Source of the DNA: Polaribacter sp. IC066
Lineage (GTDB): Bacteria > Bacteroidota > Bacteroidia > Flavobacteriales > Flavobacteriaceae
Direction of reading: 5' to 3'
Assembly (NCBI RefSeq): GCF_007997085.1
Contig: NZ_VORR01000029.1
Span: forward strand, 1 to 54,676
Length of the DNA: 54,676 nt
The position numbers and the translations under genes are program-made. This document shows, piece by piece, positions 32,919 through 42,333 of this stretch; position 1 is the stretch's first letter; each line of letters starts with the position of its first letter. The notes under the pieces are model-generated. The model was not told the DNA's origin, made no database searches, and worked only from the letters and a program-made list of their open reading frames with translations.

Positions 32919-33782
32919 TTAAGCCAAAGCTACAATAACGATTCCAACTATTGCCAAAGCAACGCCAATTTTATTCTTTAAACTAAATTGCTCTTTAAAA
33001 ACTAAAATTCCGATGATGGTAGAAACAATTACGATTCCTACATTATTAATCGTAAACAACGTAGAGCTTTCAAAACCTTCTGTCTGTAGGGCTTTGATTA
33101 AGAAGACAATTGAAAAATAATTCGGAATTCCTAATGCAATACCAGCAATAATGTTCTTTACGCCAAAAGGTTCTCTTTTTTTGATGGTTTTAATCAATAA
33201 AATTACAAACGAAAAAATAGCAGCGATAAAAAATAAACTTCCAGAAAAAATGGACACATCATTTTTTGGAACAAACATTACTTCTACATATTTTATGGTG
33301 GTGTCAATAGCACCAGAGCCTAAAAAAAGTAAAATAGGAAAAAGCAAACCAGCATTTTTAGAAGTGACTGATTTTTCTTTTACAGAAGCCAAATAAACGG
33401 CTACTAAAGCAATAAGAATGCCTATAATTTTTAAAAGCGTAACCGATTCTGAATATAAAAAAACACCGAAAAATACGGGGATTACTACAGACATTTTTCC
33501 GGCAACAGACGCTACAGAAACTCCGTTTTTTTGTGCAGTCATGGCCATCACAAAAAAGATAGAAACAAATAAGATGCCTAAAAACACTGCACCTAAAAAC
33601 CAAGGTTGATGCGGTATTTCGAGTACAGAAAATTCTCTTTCTGCCAATCCAAAACCAATGGTAAAAGCAACCAGGTAATTGATAAAAATTGCTTTTAATA
33701 CATCAACTTTATAAACACCAAAATATTTAAAAATAACAAATAAACCACTAGAAATAAGAATGCTTAAGAGAAGGTAAATCAA
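32919..33782 (-). CDS. EamA/DMT-family transporter
   Basis: 287 residues, almost wholly hydrophobic with about ten membrane helices in two repeated halves, as in the drug/metabolite transporter superfamily. Recognisable: GILFVSIFFVMAMTAQKNGV, GKMSVVIPVFFGVFLYSE, and in the second half FSLKNKIGVALAIVGIVIV. The substrate is unknown. Its start overlaps the HAD gene stop by 4 bases, placing it last in the ribD-HAD-EamA operon. Confidence 0.87.
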   Translation of the reverse strand: MIYLLLSILISSGLFVIFKYFGVYKVDVLKAIFINYLVAFTIGFGLAEREFSVLEIPHQPWFLGAVFLGILFVSIFFVMAMTAQKNGVSVASVAGKMSVVIPVFFGVFLYSESVTLLKIIGILIALVAVYLASVKEKSVTSKNAGLLFPILLFLGSGAIDTTIKYVEVMFVPKNDVSIFSGSLFFIAAIFSFVILLIKTIKKREPFGVKNIIAGIALGIPNYFSIVFLIKALQTEGFESSTLFTINNVGIVIVSTIIGILVFKEQFSLKNKIGVALAIVGIVIVALA

Positions 33783-34387
33783 AGAAATTTATTTTTAGTG
33801 AATAGTGTTATTACATCTTCTTTTCCAGGAATTAAATTCCAAACATGAATTCCTAATTTATTTGCGGCATCTGTATTTTCTTTTAAATCATCAACAAATA
33901 AAGTTTCATCGGCAACTAGACTGTTTTTATTTAAAACAAACTCGTAAATTTCGGCATCTGGTTTTCTAAAATTAATTTCATGCGATAAATAAAACTGCTC
34001 AAAGCAACTTTTAAATTCGTTATAAAACTTTTCTCCTAAAGAATTCTGAACCCATTTAATATGCAAATCATTTGTGTTGCTAAGTAAAAATAATCTGTAC
34101 TTTTTACTTGCAGAGATTTCTTTTAAAAATTCTAAACGTCTTGCAGGGAAGTCTAATAAAATGGAATTCCAAGCAGCGATTAAAGCTGTTTTCGGAATGT
34201 GAAACCTGTCATGAAAAAACTTGATAAAATCATCAGTGCTCATCAATCCTTTTTCATAATGATGATACACTTGTATCATCTCGTCAGATATTTCTGAGAC
34301 TCCAAGAGCAGCCATTGCTTTATAGGTTCCTTGTTTGTCTAGGTTAATGAAAATATCTCCAAAATCGAAGATGATGTTTTTAATCAT
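33779..34387 (-). CDS. HAD-family hydrolase
   Basis: 202 residues. Motif I is IIFDFGDIFINLD, in which the second catalytic Asp of DxD is replaced (DFGDI), as in the HAD group acting like epoxide hydrolase or with alternative acid/base use. Motif II is LFLLSNTN, motif III Lys in FRKPDAEIY, motif IV LFVDDLKEN. Probably a small-molecule phosphatase; in this operon dephosphorylation of the RibD product, the missing general step of riboflavin synthesis, is an attractive guess but unproven. Overlaps ribD by 8 bases. Confidence 0.87.
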   Translation of the reverse strand: MIKNIIFDFGDIFINLDKQGTYKAMAALGVSEISDEMIQVYHHYEKGLMSTDDFIKFFHDRFHIPKTALIAAWNSILLDFPARRLEFLKEISASKKYRLFLLSNTNDLHIKWVQNSLGEKFYNEFKSCFEQFYLSHEINFRKPDAEIYEFVLNKNSLVADETLFVDDLKENTDAANKLGIHVWNLIPGKEDVITLFTKNKFL

Positions 34388-35435
34388 GTGTATAAATATT
34401 TAAAATGTCGTTTTCTATTTTTTTGGTTGCTGTTCTTTTTGCGCTAAAAATAGGCGCTTTAATACCTTTTTTAAAAGTAGCCTCTCCAATAAAAACCATG
34501 GCTTCATCCCATAAATTAGCAACTATAAAAGTTTGTAAGGTTTGCGTGCCTCCTTCAATAATTACAGATTGAATTTTGTGCTTTTGTAAAACTTCGCAAA
34601 TTTGTTGGGCAACGTTTTTATTGAAATTAATTTGCTCGAAAATGATATTCTCGTTTTCAAGAGATTGAAGTTTATTTGTATCGATTTCTTCGTTAATAAT
34701 AAAAATTGTTTGAACGCTGTTATCGTATAGATTTGCGTTTTTTTGAATTCTTAAACCCGCATCTAAAACAACTCTTATGGGGTTATGGCCAGACCAACTT
34801 CTAACATTTAATGAAGGATTATCTGCAATTGCGGTATTTGTGCCCACTAAAATTGCCTGTTCTTTGCTCCTTAATTTATGCACTAGTTGTTGAGAATAGT
34901 TGTTAGAAATCCAAACAGGGTTTTGTTCATTTCTTTCTAAAGGAGCAACAAACCCGTCTTTAGTTTCTGCCCATTTTAAAATAATATAAGGTCTTTTTTG
35001 TTCTTGAACTGTAAAGAAGCGTTTGTGATGCGCTCTACATTCGGTTTCTAAAACCCTAACGGTAACATGAATATTTGCTTTTTTTAAGCGCTCAATTCCT
35101 TTGCCAGCAACCAAACTATTAGAATCTATGCAACCAATCACCACATTTTTAAGTTGGTGTTTTACCAACAAATCTGCACAAGGTGGCGTTTTACCAAAAT
35201 GTGCGCAAGGCTCTAGCGTTACATAAATGGTTGCCTCTTTCAATAATTCTTTGTTTTTTACTGAATTTACAGCATTAACTTCTGCATGATTTTCTCCATA
35301 ATTAGAAGTAAAACCCTCACCGATAATCTTGTTATTCAGTACAATTACGGCACCAACACTAGGGTTTGGACGTGCAGTTCCGATGCCGTTTTTAGCAATT
35401 TGTAAACAGCGTTTTATGTAAACTTCGTGATTAAT
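34380..35435 (-). CDS. ribD: Bifunctional riboflavin deaminase/reductase, apparently starting at ATT
   Basis: 351 residues if started at ATT 35435 (reading NHEVYIKRCLQIAKNGIGT, with PNPSVGAVIV next). RibD deaminates and reduces the pyrimidine intermediate of riboflavin synthesis. The deaminase zinc site needs HAE (in GENHAEVNAV) plus PCAHFGKTPPCAD. The first in-frame ATG (35243) comes after HAE, so a protein from there would be dead. The frame is open from 35435 back to a TAA near 35475 with no ATG, GTG or TTG; homologs usually start M-N-H-E, so ATT replaces ATG. The reductase domain follows (ILKWAETKDGF, GTNTAIADNPSLNVR, IIEGG). Length matches full RibD. Confidence 0.88.
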   Translation of the reverse strand: MNHEVYIKRCLQIAKNGIGTARPNPSVGAVIVLNNKIIGEGFTSNYGENHAEVNAVNSVKNKELLKEATIYVTLEPCAHFGKTPPCADLLVKHQLKNVVIGCIDSNSLVAGKGIERLKKANIHVTVRVLETECRAHHKRFFTVQEQKRPYIILKWAETKDGFVAPLERNEQNPVWISNNYSQQLVHKLRSKEQAILVGTNTAIADNPSLNVRSWSGHNPIRVVLDAGLRIQKNANLYDNSVQTIFIINEEIDTNKLQSLENENIIFEQINFNKNVAQQICEVLQKHKIQSVIIEGGTQTLQTFIVANLWDEAMVFIGEATFKKGIKAPIFSAKRTATKKIENDILNIYTHD

Positions 35436-35471
35436 AATGATGTTTTTTAGAGAAACTAAAATGTTTTTAGT

Positions 35472-35939
35472 TTAAAAATTAATTTTGATAGCTTCTGTTT
35501 GATCGACTAAAAATTCTTTTTTAAATCCAAAAACTTTATATACTAAATTCCCTTTAATTCTAACAGTTACTTTGTTGGTAATTAAGGAGTTTAATAAACC
35601 TCCTAAAACTCCGTTTTTACCAGTACTCAATAAGTTCTTTGTAGGAATATTTGCTAATAAAGGAATCGAAAATTCTTTTTTTGCAGGTATTTTAAAATCT
35701 TCAGAAAAAACTTGTGCCACTTCAATATCGTTTACTAATATTTTAAGATTATCGGTAGCTATTTTGCCACCAACATCATTAGGGTTTTCAAAATAAGCAA
35801 TTGCTTTAATTTTAACAGTATCTGCAGCATAACTAATTACCTCTATGTTATCAACCTTAATAAAAACAGGTGGTTTGTTTACAGCGCAACTGCAAATTAG
35901 TAAAAGAGAACATGAAAAATAGAGTGCTTTTCTCATCAA
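35472..35939 (-). CDS. LEA14-like lipoprotein
   Basis: 155 residues. The lipobox ends at LICSC (Cys18), so the mature protein is lipid-anchored. The domain is of the LEA type 2 form: FIKVDNIEVISYAADTVKIK, AIAYFENPNDVGGKIATDNL, FSIPLLANIPT and VTVRIKGNLVYKV. Function in bacteria is unclear; plant relatives protect in drought. It lies 36 bases upstream of the ribD ATT start and may be first in that operon. Divergent from the GNAT gene. Confidence 0.82.
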   Translation of the reverse strand: MMRKALYFSCSLLLICSCAVNKPPVFIKVDNIEVISYAADTVKIKAIAYFENPNDVGGKIATDNLKILVNDIEVAQVFSEDFKIPAKKEFSIPLLANIPTKNLLSTGKNGVLGGLLNSLITNKVTVRIKGNLVYKVFGFKKEFLVDQTEAIKINF

Positions 35940-35988
35940 AAATAATTAAAAAATTAGGTAACTTGCTCCGACAAAAATACAGTATTAA

Positions 35989-36480
35989 ATGACAAGTAAA
36001 GATTTTATCATTAGAGAAATTGAATCGAAAGATAATTCAGAGTTAGCCAATGTGGTAAGAAGCGTAATTGTAGAAATGGGCGCACCAAAAGTAGGCACAG
36101 CCTATGAGGATAAAGCTACAGACCAAATGTTTGAAAACTATCAAAAAGAAAAAGCTACCTATTTTGTGGTAGAATACAATAACAAAGTTGTGGGTGGTGC
36201 AGGCATTGCGCAATTAGACAATTTTGAAGGTAATATTTGTGAGTTACAAAAAATGTATTTTTTACCAATTGCTCGGGGCAAAGGTTTAGGGTCAAAATTA
36301 ATATCCGTTTGTTTAGATAAGGCAAAAGAACTAGGCTTTGAAAGTTGCTATTTAGAAACCTTACCGTACATGAAAGACGCCGTTAAATTGTATAAGAAAT
36401 ACGGCTTTTTAAGTCTAGACAAACCTATGGGGAATACCTGTCACTATGCCTGTAATGTTTGGATGATAAAGAAAGTTTAA
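35989..36480 (+). CDS. GNAT-family N-acetyltransferase
   Basis: 163 residues with the GNAT acetyl-CoA site: LQKMYFLPIARGKGLGSKLI matches the R/Q-x-x-G-x-G/A loop, and the fold's C-terminal CYLETLPYMKDAVKLYKKYG follows. It transfers an acetyl group to an unknown amine, in the cytoplasm. The stop is 4 bases before the cardiolipin synthase start, so GNAT, cls and prmC form a compact operon. Confidence 0.92.
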   Translation: MTSKDFIIREIESKDNSELANVVRSVIVEMGAPKVGTAYEDKATDQMFENYQKEKATYFVVEYNNKVVGGAGIAQLDNFEGNICELQKMYFLPIARGKGLGSKLISVCLDKAKELGFESCYLETLPYMKDAVKLYKKYGFLSLDKPMGNTCHYACNVWMIKKV

Positions 36481-36484
36481 AGCA

Positions 36485-37909
36485 ATGGTGTATTATATTC
36501 TCGGACTTATTCATGTTATATTATTTAGCTGGGCGTTTTATAATATTATTTATTTCGGTGTAAGGCCTTCTAAATCTTTAAGTTGGGTTTTAATAACCTT
36601 GTTATTCCCTTTTTTAGGCGTTAGTGTTTTTGCTTTATTTGGTATTAATAGAAGAAAAATTAAGTTTTTTGAACTGAAAGAAACAAAAAAAAGAAAGGAA
36701 TATATTCAACAATCTTTTAAGTCTAAAGGCGATTCAAATACCGATATGCTAAAAAATAAAAAGCAGCAAAAGATTTCTCAATTAATTTATAGCAATACAA
36801 ATAGTAAGGTTCAAGATAAAAATAGTGTCATTGTTTTAAAAAACGGTAAAGAAGCTTTCGAGGCTATTTATAAAGCGTTAGAGGCGGCAGAAGTATTTAT
36901 TCATTTGCAATATTATATTATTGAAAATGGAGAAATATTTTCTAAAATTGTAAAAATTTTAGAAAAAAAATTACAAGAAGGTATAGAGGTCCGAATTTTA
37001 TATGACACACTCGGTAGTTATCACTTAAACAAAGAAACAAAACAGAAATTAAAAGATATGGGGGCAGAATTGTACCCAGAAACACCGTTTAAATTCGGGA
37101 GTTTTATTTTTTCTTTAAACTATAGAAATCACCGAAAAATTGCAGTTATAGATAATAAAATTGGTTTTACAGGTGGGGTAAATATTTCTGATGAATATAT
37201 TACTGAAGATGTTGGTTTGGGTATTTGGCAAGACACACATTTGCAAATTACAGGCTTTGCCGTCAATTGCATTCATCAATCTTTTTTAAAGGATTATTAT
37301 TACGCAACAAATCAAAATTTGAGTGATGATGAAAAATACACAAAGATGTACGGGCATAACGGAGATACGAAAATTCAAATTGTTTCTAGTGGTCCCGATT
37401 ATGAAGAAGCTGTTGTGATGCAACAATATTTAAGTTTCATTAACTTGGCAGAGAAAAGTATTTGTGTTTTAAATCCTTATTTTATTCCTACCTTTTCTAT
37501 TTTAGAAGCTTTTAAAATTGCAGCATTAAGCGGCATTAATGTTTCTTTATTATTGCCAGCAAAAAGTGATTCTAAAGTAGCAACCTACGGCATGTATTCT
37601 TATTTTGAAAGTTTATTAAAAGCAGGTGTTCATATTTATTTAAGAGACGATTTTTCTCATAGCAAGGTAATTTTTATTGATGATGAAATTGCCTCGGTAG
37701 GTTCTACTAATTTTGATTGTAGAAGTTTTGAACATAACTACGAGTTAAACGCCATAATGTACAGCAAAAAAGCAACTGCTGAATTAAAAGAGGAGTTTGA
37801 CGAAAGAAAAAATAAAGCGCACAAAATTGATTTAGAAACGTTTAGAAAGCGCTCTTTTAAACAAAAAACATTAGAGCGTTTAAGCAGATTTTTTAGCCCA
37901 TTATTATAA
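36485..37909 (+). CDS. cls: Cardiolipin synthase (phospholipase D family)
   Basis: 474 residues. Two membrane helices (about 2-20 and 33-53) anchor it to the inner membrane. Two HxKx4D active sites: NHRKIAVIDNKIGFTGGVN at about 218 and HSKVIFIDDEIASVGSTN at about 392. It condenses two phosphatidylglycerols to cardiolipin. IHLQYYIIENGEIF and WQDTHLQITG support the PLD family assignment. Five bases before prmC. Confidence 0.93.
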   Translation: MVYYILGLIHVILFSWAFYNIIYFGVRPSKSLSWVLITLLFPFLGVSVFALFGINRRKIKFFELKETKKRKEYIQQSFKSKGDSNTDMLKNKKQQKISQLIYSNTNSKVQDKNSVIVLKNGKEAFEAIYKALEAAEVFIHLQYYIIENGEIFSKIVKILEKKLQEGIEVRILYDTLGSYHLNKETKQKLKDMGAELYPETPFKFGSFIFSLNYRNHRKIAVIDNKIGFTGGVNISDEYITEDVGLGIWQDTHLQITGFAVNCIHQSFLKDYYYATNQNLSDDEKYTKMYGHNGDTKIQIVSSGPDYEEAVVMQQYLSFINLAEKSICVLNPYFIPTFSILEAFKIAALSGINVSLLLPAKSDSKVATYGMYSYFESLLKAGVHIYLRDDFSHSKVIFIDDEIASVGSTNFDCRSFEHNYELNAIMYSKKATAELKEEFDERKNKAHKIDLETFRKRSFKQKTLERLSRFFSPLL

Positions 37910-37914
37910 TCCTT

Positions 37915-38814
37915 ATGAATCTAACAGAATTTAGAGCTTTCTTTAGAATTGAACTTTCAGACATGTATCCAACGACAGAAATCGATTCTTTTTTCTTTTG
38001 GTTGCTAGATGAATATCTTGGATTAAAAAGAATAGACACGGTTTTAAAACCTAATTTTAACATTGAAGATAAGAAACTTGTATTGTTAAAGGCTGCTTTA
38101 GAAAAATTAAAGAAAGAAATTCCTTTGCAGTACATCATTGGTCATACAGAGTTTTATGGTTTGCCTTTTTTGGTTGATGAAAGCACCTTGATACCAAGAC
38201 CAGAAACGGAAGAATTGGTTGAGTGGATTTTAATGGAAGTGAAAGAGATTCAAAATTCAAAAATGAAGAAGCAAGATGATGGTTCTATGCATGATCGTCA
38301 TAATTTGCTATCTATTTTAGATATTGGTGCGGGTTCTGGCTGCATTCCTATTTCTTTGGGGAAAAATTTAAATGATTGCAGTATTGCGGCAATTGATGTT
38401 TCTACTGATGCTTTAAAAATTGCAAAAAAAAATGCAGCCCTCAATAAAGTTGCTATTAATTTTTTAGAGGTCGATATTTTGCAAGCCAAAAGTTTACCAC
38501 AACAATACGATATTATTGTATCAAACCCGCCCTACGTTAGAGCGTTAGAAAAAATAGAAATACACAATAATGTATTGCAAAATGAACCTCATTTAGCATT
38601 GTTTGTATCTGATGAAAATCCTTTAATTTTCTATGAAAAAATTGCAGATTTAGCCAAGCGATATTTAACTAAAAACGGTTTGCTTTTTTTTGAAATTAAT
38701 CAGTACTTAGCAAACGAAACTATGGATTTATTAACAACCAAAGGTTTTAAATCCATAGAATTACGCAAAGATATTTTCGGAAATAAAAGAATGATAAAAG
38801 CAAAATTAAAATAA
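37915..38814 (+). CDS. prmC: Peptide chain release factor N5-glutamine methyltransferase
   Basis: 299 residues. It methylates the GGQ glutamine of release factors. An N-terminal helical domain is followed by the linker IPLQYIIGHTEFYGLPFLVD and TLIPRPETEELVEWIL, the SAM site ILDIGAGSGCIPISLG, and the catalytic VSNPPYVR at about residue 203. All diagnostic motifs are intact and the length is normal. Last gene of the GNAT-cls-prmC group. Confidence 0.96.
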   Translation: MNLTEFRAFFRIELSDMYPTTEIDSFFFWLLDEYLGLKRIDTVLKPNFNIEDKKLVLLKAALEKLKKEIPLQYIIGHTEFYGLPFLVDESTLIPRPETEELVEWILMEVKEIQNSKMKKQDDGSMHDRHNLLSILDIGAGSGCIPISLGKNLNDCSIAAIDVSTDALKIAKKNAALNKVAINFLEVDILQAKSLPQQYDIIVSNPPYVRALEKIEIHNNVLQNEPHLALFVSDENPLIFYEKIADLAKRYLTKNGLLFFEINQYLANETMDLLTTKGFKSIELRKDIFGNKRMIKAKLK

Positions 38815-38823
38815 TTTTTTTTG

Positions 38824-39222
38824 TCAAAAACCCAAACTTTCTAATAAATAATTTGGGCAACTTGTGGGTTTACTATTTTTCATTTTAATAAAAGCTAAAA
38901 CAGAATTTCCGGTGCAAATTAATTGATTGTGTTGGTTTGTAATTTTATAATCGAACACAATTTTAACCATTGGTTTTTTTAATAAAATTGTTTCAATGGT
39001 AAGTATATCGTCGTATTTAGCGGGTTTTATAAAGTTACAAGTTAAAGAAATTACGGGAAGCATAATACCGCTTATTTCCATATCTTTGTAGGTAACACCT
39101 AATTTTCGTAGCCATTCGGTTCTTCCTAATTCAAAAAATTGCGCATAATTTCCGTGATAAACTACGCCCATTTGATCTGTTTCTGAATACCGAACTCTGG
39201 TTTTTGTTAATGAATTTTTCAA
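38824..39222 (-). CDS. YbgC-type acyl-CoA thioesterase
   Basis: 132 residues of the hotdog-fold 4HBT family: RVRYSETDQMGVVYHGNYAQ contains the conserved Asp and the H-G-N-Y helix, then FFELGRTEWLRKLG. It hydrolyses short acyl-CoA thioesters or acts in lipid metabolism; the exact substrate is unknown. It is transcribed toward prmC and divergent from dnaA. Confidence 0.92.
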   Translation of the reverse strand: MKNSLTKTRVRYSETDQMGVVYHGNYAQFFELGRTEWLRKLGVTYKDMEISGIMLPVISLTCNFIKPAKYDDILTIETILLKKPMVKIVFDYKITNQHNQLICTGNSVLAFIKMKNSKPTSCPNYLLESLGF

Positions 39223-39394
39223 ATTGTATAAAACTTTTTATGTAAGCTATTTTACGTAAAAAATAATTAGTAATCAATAGCAATAGGGTTTTTTTATGAT
39301 GAATTTTATTCACACTTTTGTAGTCAGCAATGAAAACGTAATAAATACAATTTTAATCTATTTTCTTTACCCAGAAAATCAACCCTATAATTAA

Positions 39395-40822
39395 ATGAGT
39401 CACACCGCCGAATCCGTTTGGACAGACTGCCTGTCTTTTATAAAGGACAACATTAAGCCACAAGCATACAAAACTTGGTTCGAGCCCATAAAACCTGTAA
39501 AACTTTCTGGAGAGGTATTAACAATTCAAGTGCCAAGTAAGTTTTTTTATGAATGGCTAGAAGAACACTATATTAAATTATTACGTGTTGCCTTGGTAAG
39601 ACAATTAGGCAATGAGGCTAAATTGATTTATGATGTGAAAATGGAGAATAATTACAGTAGTAATAGACCACAAACTGTTAAAATTCCGAGTTCTAATAGA
39701 GATCCACTAAAACCACAAAGAACTATAGCACCTTTAGAGTCTGATAAAAGAGAATTAAGAAACCCTTTTATTATTCCTGGATTACAGAAAGTTAAAATAG
39801 AATCACAATTAAACCCTAATTATAATTTTGAGAATTTTATTGAAGGCGACTCTAACAGATTAGCGCGTTCTGCTGGTATGGCAGTTGCCAACAAACCCGG
39901 TGGAACCTCTTTTAATCCATTGTTAATTTACGGTGGCGTTGGTTTAGGTAAAACACATTTATCGCACGCAATTGGGGTTGATATTAAAGATAAATATCCA
40001 GATAAAACAGTCTTGTATATTTCTTCAGAGAAATTTACGCAACAATTTATAGATTCAGTAAAATCGAACACAAGAAACGATTTTATTCATTTTTATCAAA
40101 TGATCGATGTTTTAATTATTGATGATGTGCAATTCTTGTCTGGTAAAGCAGGTACACAAGATGTATTTTTTCATATTTTTAATCATTTACATCAAAACGG
40201 AAAGCAGGTTATTTTAACATCAGACAAAGCACCTGTAGACATGCAAGATATAGAACAACGTTTGTTGTCTCGATTTAAATGGGGTTTATCTGCAGAATTA
40301 CAAGCACCAGATTACGAAACTAGAATATCTATTTTACAAAACAAATTGTACAGAGATGGTGTAGAAATGCCAGATGATATTGTTGAGTATGTTGCTAAAA
40401 ATATAAAATCTAACGTTAGAGAACTAGAAGGTGTTTTAATTTCTATGATTGCGCAAGCATCTTTTAACAGAAGAGAATTTTCTTTAGATTTGGCAAAACA
40501 AATTGTAGATAAGTTTGTTAAGAATACTAAAAAAGAGGTTTCCATCGATTATATACAGAAAGAGGTTTCTAAATATTTTGATATGGATGTGGCTACTTTA
40601 CAATCTAAAACGCGTAAAAGACATATTGTTCAAGCACGTCAATTAGCCATGTTTTTTGCTAAAAGACTTACAAAAACATCTTTAGCAAGTATCGGCAATC
40701 AAATTGGGCAAAGAGATCATGCTACCGTTTTACACGCTTGCAAAACTGTTGATAATTTAACAGAAACCGACAAGCAATTTAAGAAATACGTAGAAGATTT
40801 AACTAAAAAGTTAACTTTCTAG
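39395..40822 (+). CDS. dnaA: Chromosomal replication initiator DnaA
   Basis: 475 residues, full length. N-terminal domain I includes VWTDCLSFIKDNIKPQAYKT and WFEPIKPV. The AAA+ domain has GGVGLGKTHLSHAIG, DVLIIDDVQFLSGK and QRLLSRFKWGLSAEL. Domain IV has the signature IGQRDHATVLHACKTV for DnaA-box recognition. It opens the replication origin. Only one DnaA-box-like site (TTATTCACA at 39306-39314) lies just upstream, so autoregulation is possible but an adjacent origin is not supported. Confidence 0.98.
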   Translation: MSHTAESVWTDCLSFIKDNIKPQAYKTWFEPIKPVKLSGEVLTIQVPSKFFYEWLEEHYIKLLRVALVRQLGNEAKLIYDVKMENNYSSNRPQTVKIPSSNRDPLKPQRTIAPLESDKRELRNPFIIPGLQKVKIESQLNPNYNFENFIEGDSNRLARSAGMAVANKPGGTSFNPLLIYGGVGLGKTHLSHAIGVDIKDKYPDKTVLYISSEKFTQQFIDSVKSNTRNDFIHFYQMIDVLIIDDVQFLSGKAGTQDVFFHIFNHLHQNGKQVILTSDKAPVDMQDIEQRLLSRFKWGLSAELQAPDYETRISILQNKLYRDGVEMPDDIVEYVAKNIKSNVRELEGVLISMIAQASFNRREFSLDLAKQIVDKFVKNTKKEVSIDYIQKEVSKYFDMDVATLQSKTRKRHIVQARQLAMFFAKRLTKTSLASIGNQIGQRDHATVLHACKTVDNLTETDKQFKKYVEDLTKKLTF

Positions 40823-41102
40823 TATCGTAAAGCATTAAATTTATTAGTGAAACTCAATGTTGAAAAATAGCGAAGCTATGATTTCAACATTGTAAGTTGA
40901 ATCTGCTTGTCCATTAGGTAGGCTTGTTTCAGTAACTAGCGATATTTCGGTATTGTACTCCGACGCTATGCTTTAAAATATTAAAAGGTTATTCTTTTTT
41001 GATACCTATATGGCGCTGCCTCTAGGTTGTTCATTCTTTAAAATCTTTCTTTTATAAATTTGATGTTGTGTTGGCGCGTATCATAAGCCTAAATTGTTTT
41101 CA

Positions 41103-41552
41103 ATGAAAAAAGTTTTAATGGTCTGTTTAGGAAATATTTGCAGATCTCCGTTAGCAGAAGGTATTTTACAATCAAAAGTAAACACAGATAAAGTATTTGT
41201 CGATTCTGCTGGCACGGCTGCGTATCATACAGGTAAATTACCAGACAAACGCGCTATCGAGGTCGCTTTTAAATACGGTATTGATATTACAAATCAAACA
41301 GCAAGAAAATTTAGTATAAAAGATTTCGATATTTTTGATGTTATTTATACGATGGATGAAAGTAATTATCAAAATATTTTGATTTTAGCAAGAAATGAGG
41401 CCGATGAACAAAAAGTGAAAATGATTTTGAATGAAATACATGCTACTAAAAATGCATCGGTGCCTGATCCTTATTACGGCGGGCAAGATGGTTTTGAAAA
41501 TGTACTTAAAATGCTAGATGAAGCTTGTGAAATAGTTGCAAGTAAATTCTAA
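41103..41552 (+). CDS. Low-molecular-weight protein tyrosine phosphatase
   Basis: 149 residues from the ATG at 41103 (MKKVLMVCLGNICRSPLAEG); an ATG three codons earlier is less typical. The P-loop CLGNICRS matches CX5RS, and the acid loop DPYYGG supplies the general acid Asp. It removes phosphate from tyrosine in proteins or small phosphoesters in the cytoplasm. About 270 bases without a recognised feature separate it from dnaA. Confidence 0.95.
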   Translation: MKKVLMVCLGNICRSPLAEGILQSKVNTDKVFVDSAGTAAYHTGKLPDKRAIEVAFKYGIDITNQTARKFSIKDFDIFDVIYTMDESNYQNILILARNEADEQKVKMILNEIHATKNASVPDPYYGGQDGFENVLKMLDEACEIVASKF

Positions 41553-41622
41553 AATAAACCGCGTAATTTTTCTTCTGAAAATTATTTATGTAAATTCGTA
41601 GAAGCTTCTTAAAATTTTTATT

Positions 41623-42327
41623 ATGATTGGTAAACTATATTTAATTCCCACAACATTAGGTGAAACAGAACCTTTAGAAGTAATGCCTTTATCGGTAAAG
41701 AAAGTAGTAGAACAGATAGATTATTATATTGTAGAAAATGAGAAATCTGCTCGTAGGTTTATTAAAAAAATAGCGCCTAAAAAACAGCAAGGTATGTTAA
41801 GTATAAAATTGCTAGACAAATATGCTGTAGAAGAAGAAGCTCAAAAATATTTAGATGTATGCCAACAAGGAATAAATGTTGGTTTGTTGTCTGAAGCAGG
41901 AGTGCCCGCAGTGGCAGATCCTGGTGCAAGCATTGTAAAGTTAGCGCATCAAAAAAATATACAAGTAGTACCTTTAGTTGGTCCAAGTTCTATTTTAATG
42001 GCAATGATGAGTTCTGGTATGAACGGACAAAACTTTGCTTTTAATGGCTATTTACCTATCGATAAAGGAGATAGAAAAAGAGCGATAAAAGAATTAGAGA
42101 GAATTTCTTTAGACAAAGGTCAGTCTCAAATATTTATAGAAACACCTTACAGAAACGAAAAAATGTTAGCCGATTTAAAAGCTACCTTATCACCCTTAAC
42201 CAATTTGTGTATTGCCGCAGATATTACATTACAGAGTGAATATATAAAAACAATGAGTATGGCCGACTGGAAACATCAACAGCCAGATTTACATAAAAAG
42301 CCTGCTATTTTTATAATTCAGAAATAG
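41623..42327 (+). CDS. RsmI-like SAM-dependent methyltransferase
   Basis: 234 residues of the tetrapyrrole-methylase fold as in RsmI: GKLYLIPTTLGETEP, VGLLSEAGVPAVADPGASIV, VVPLVGPSSILMAMMSSGMN and FNGYLPIDKGDRKRAIKELE, QIFIETPYRNEKM. RsmI 2'-O-methylates C1402 of 16S rRNA. This version has a shorter C-terminus than the E. coli enzyme and an altered N-terminal loop, so it may be a second family member with another target. Confidence 0.87.
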   Translation: MIGKLYLIPTTLGETEPLEVMPLSVKKVVEQIDYYIVENEKSARRFIKKIAPKKQQGMLSIKLLDKYAVEEEAQKYLDVCQQGINVGLLSEAGVPAVADPGASIVKLAHQKNIQVVPLVGPSSILMAMMSSGMNGQNFAFNGYLPIDKGDRKRAIKELERISLDKGQSQIFIETPYRNEKMLADLKATLSPLTNLCIAADITLQSEYIKTMSMADWKHQQPDLHKKPAIFIIQK

Positions 42328-42333
42328 TATTGT

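Noticed and set aside
35243..35243. ribD starting at ATG 35243
   Set aside because: This would remove the HAE zinc/catalytic motif and about 64 residues of the deaminase domain that are clearly encoded upstream in the same frame.
39223..39394. Replication origin beside dnaA
   Set aside because: Only one DnaA-box-like site (39306-39314) is visible, with no cluster of boxes or unwinding element, and the usual neighbours dnaN and rpmH are not here.
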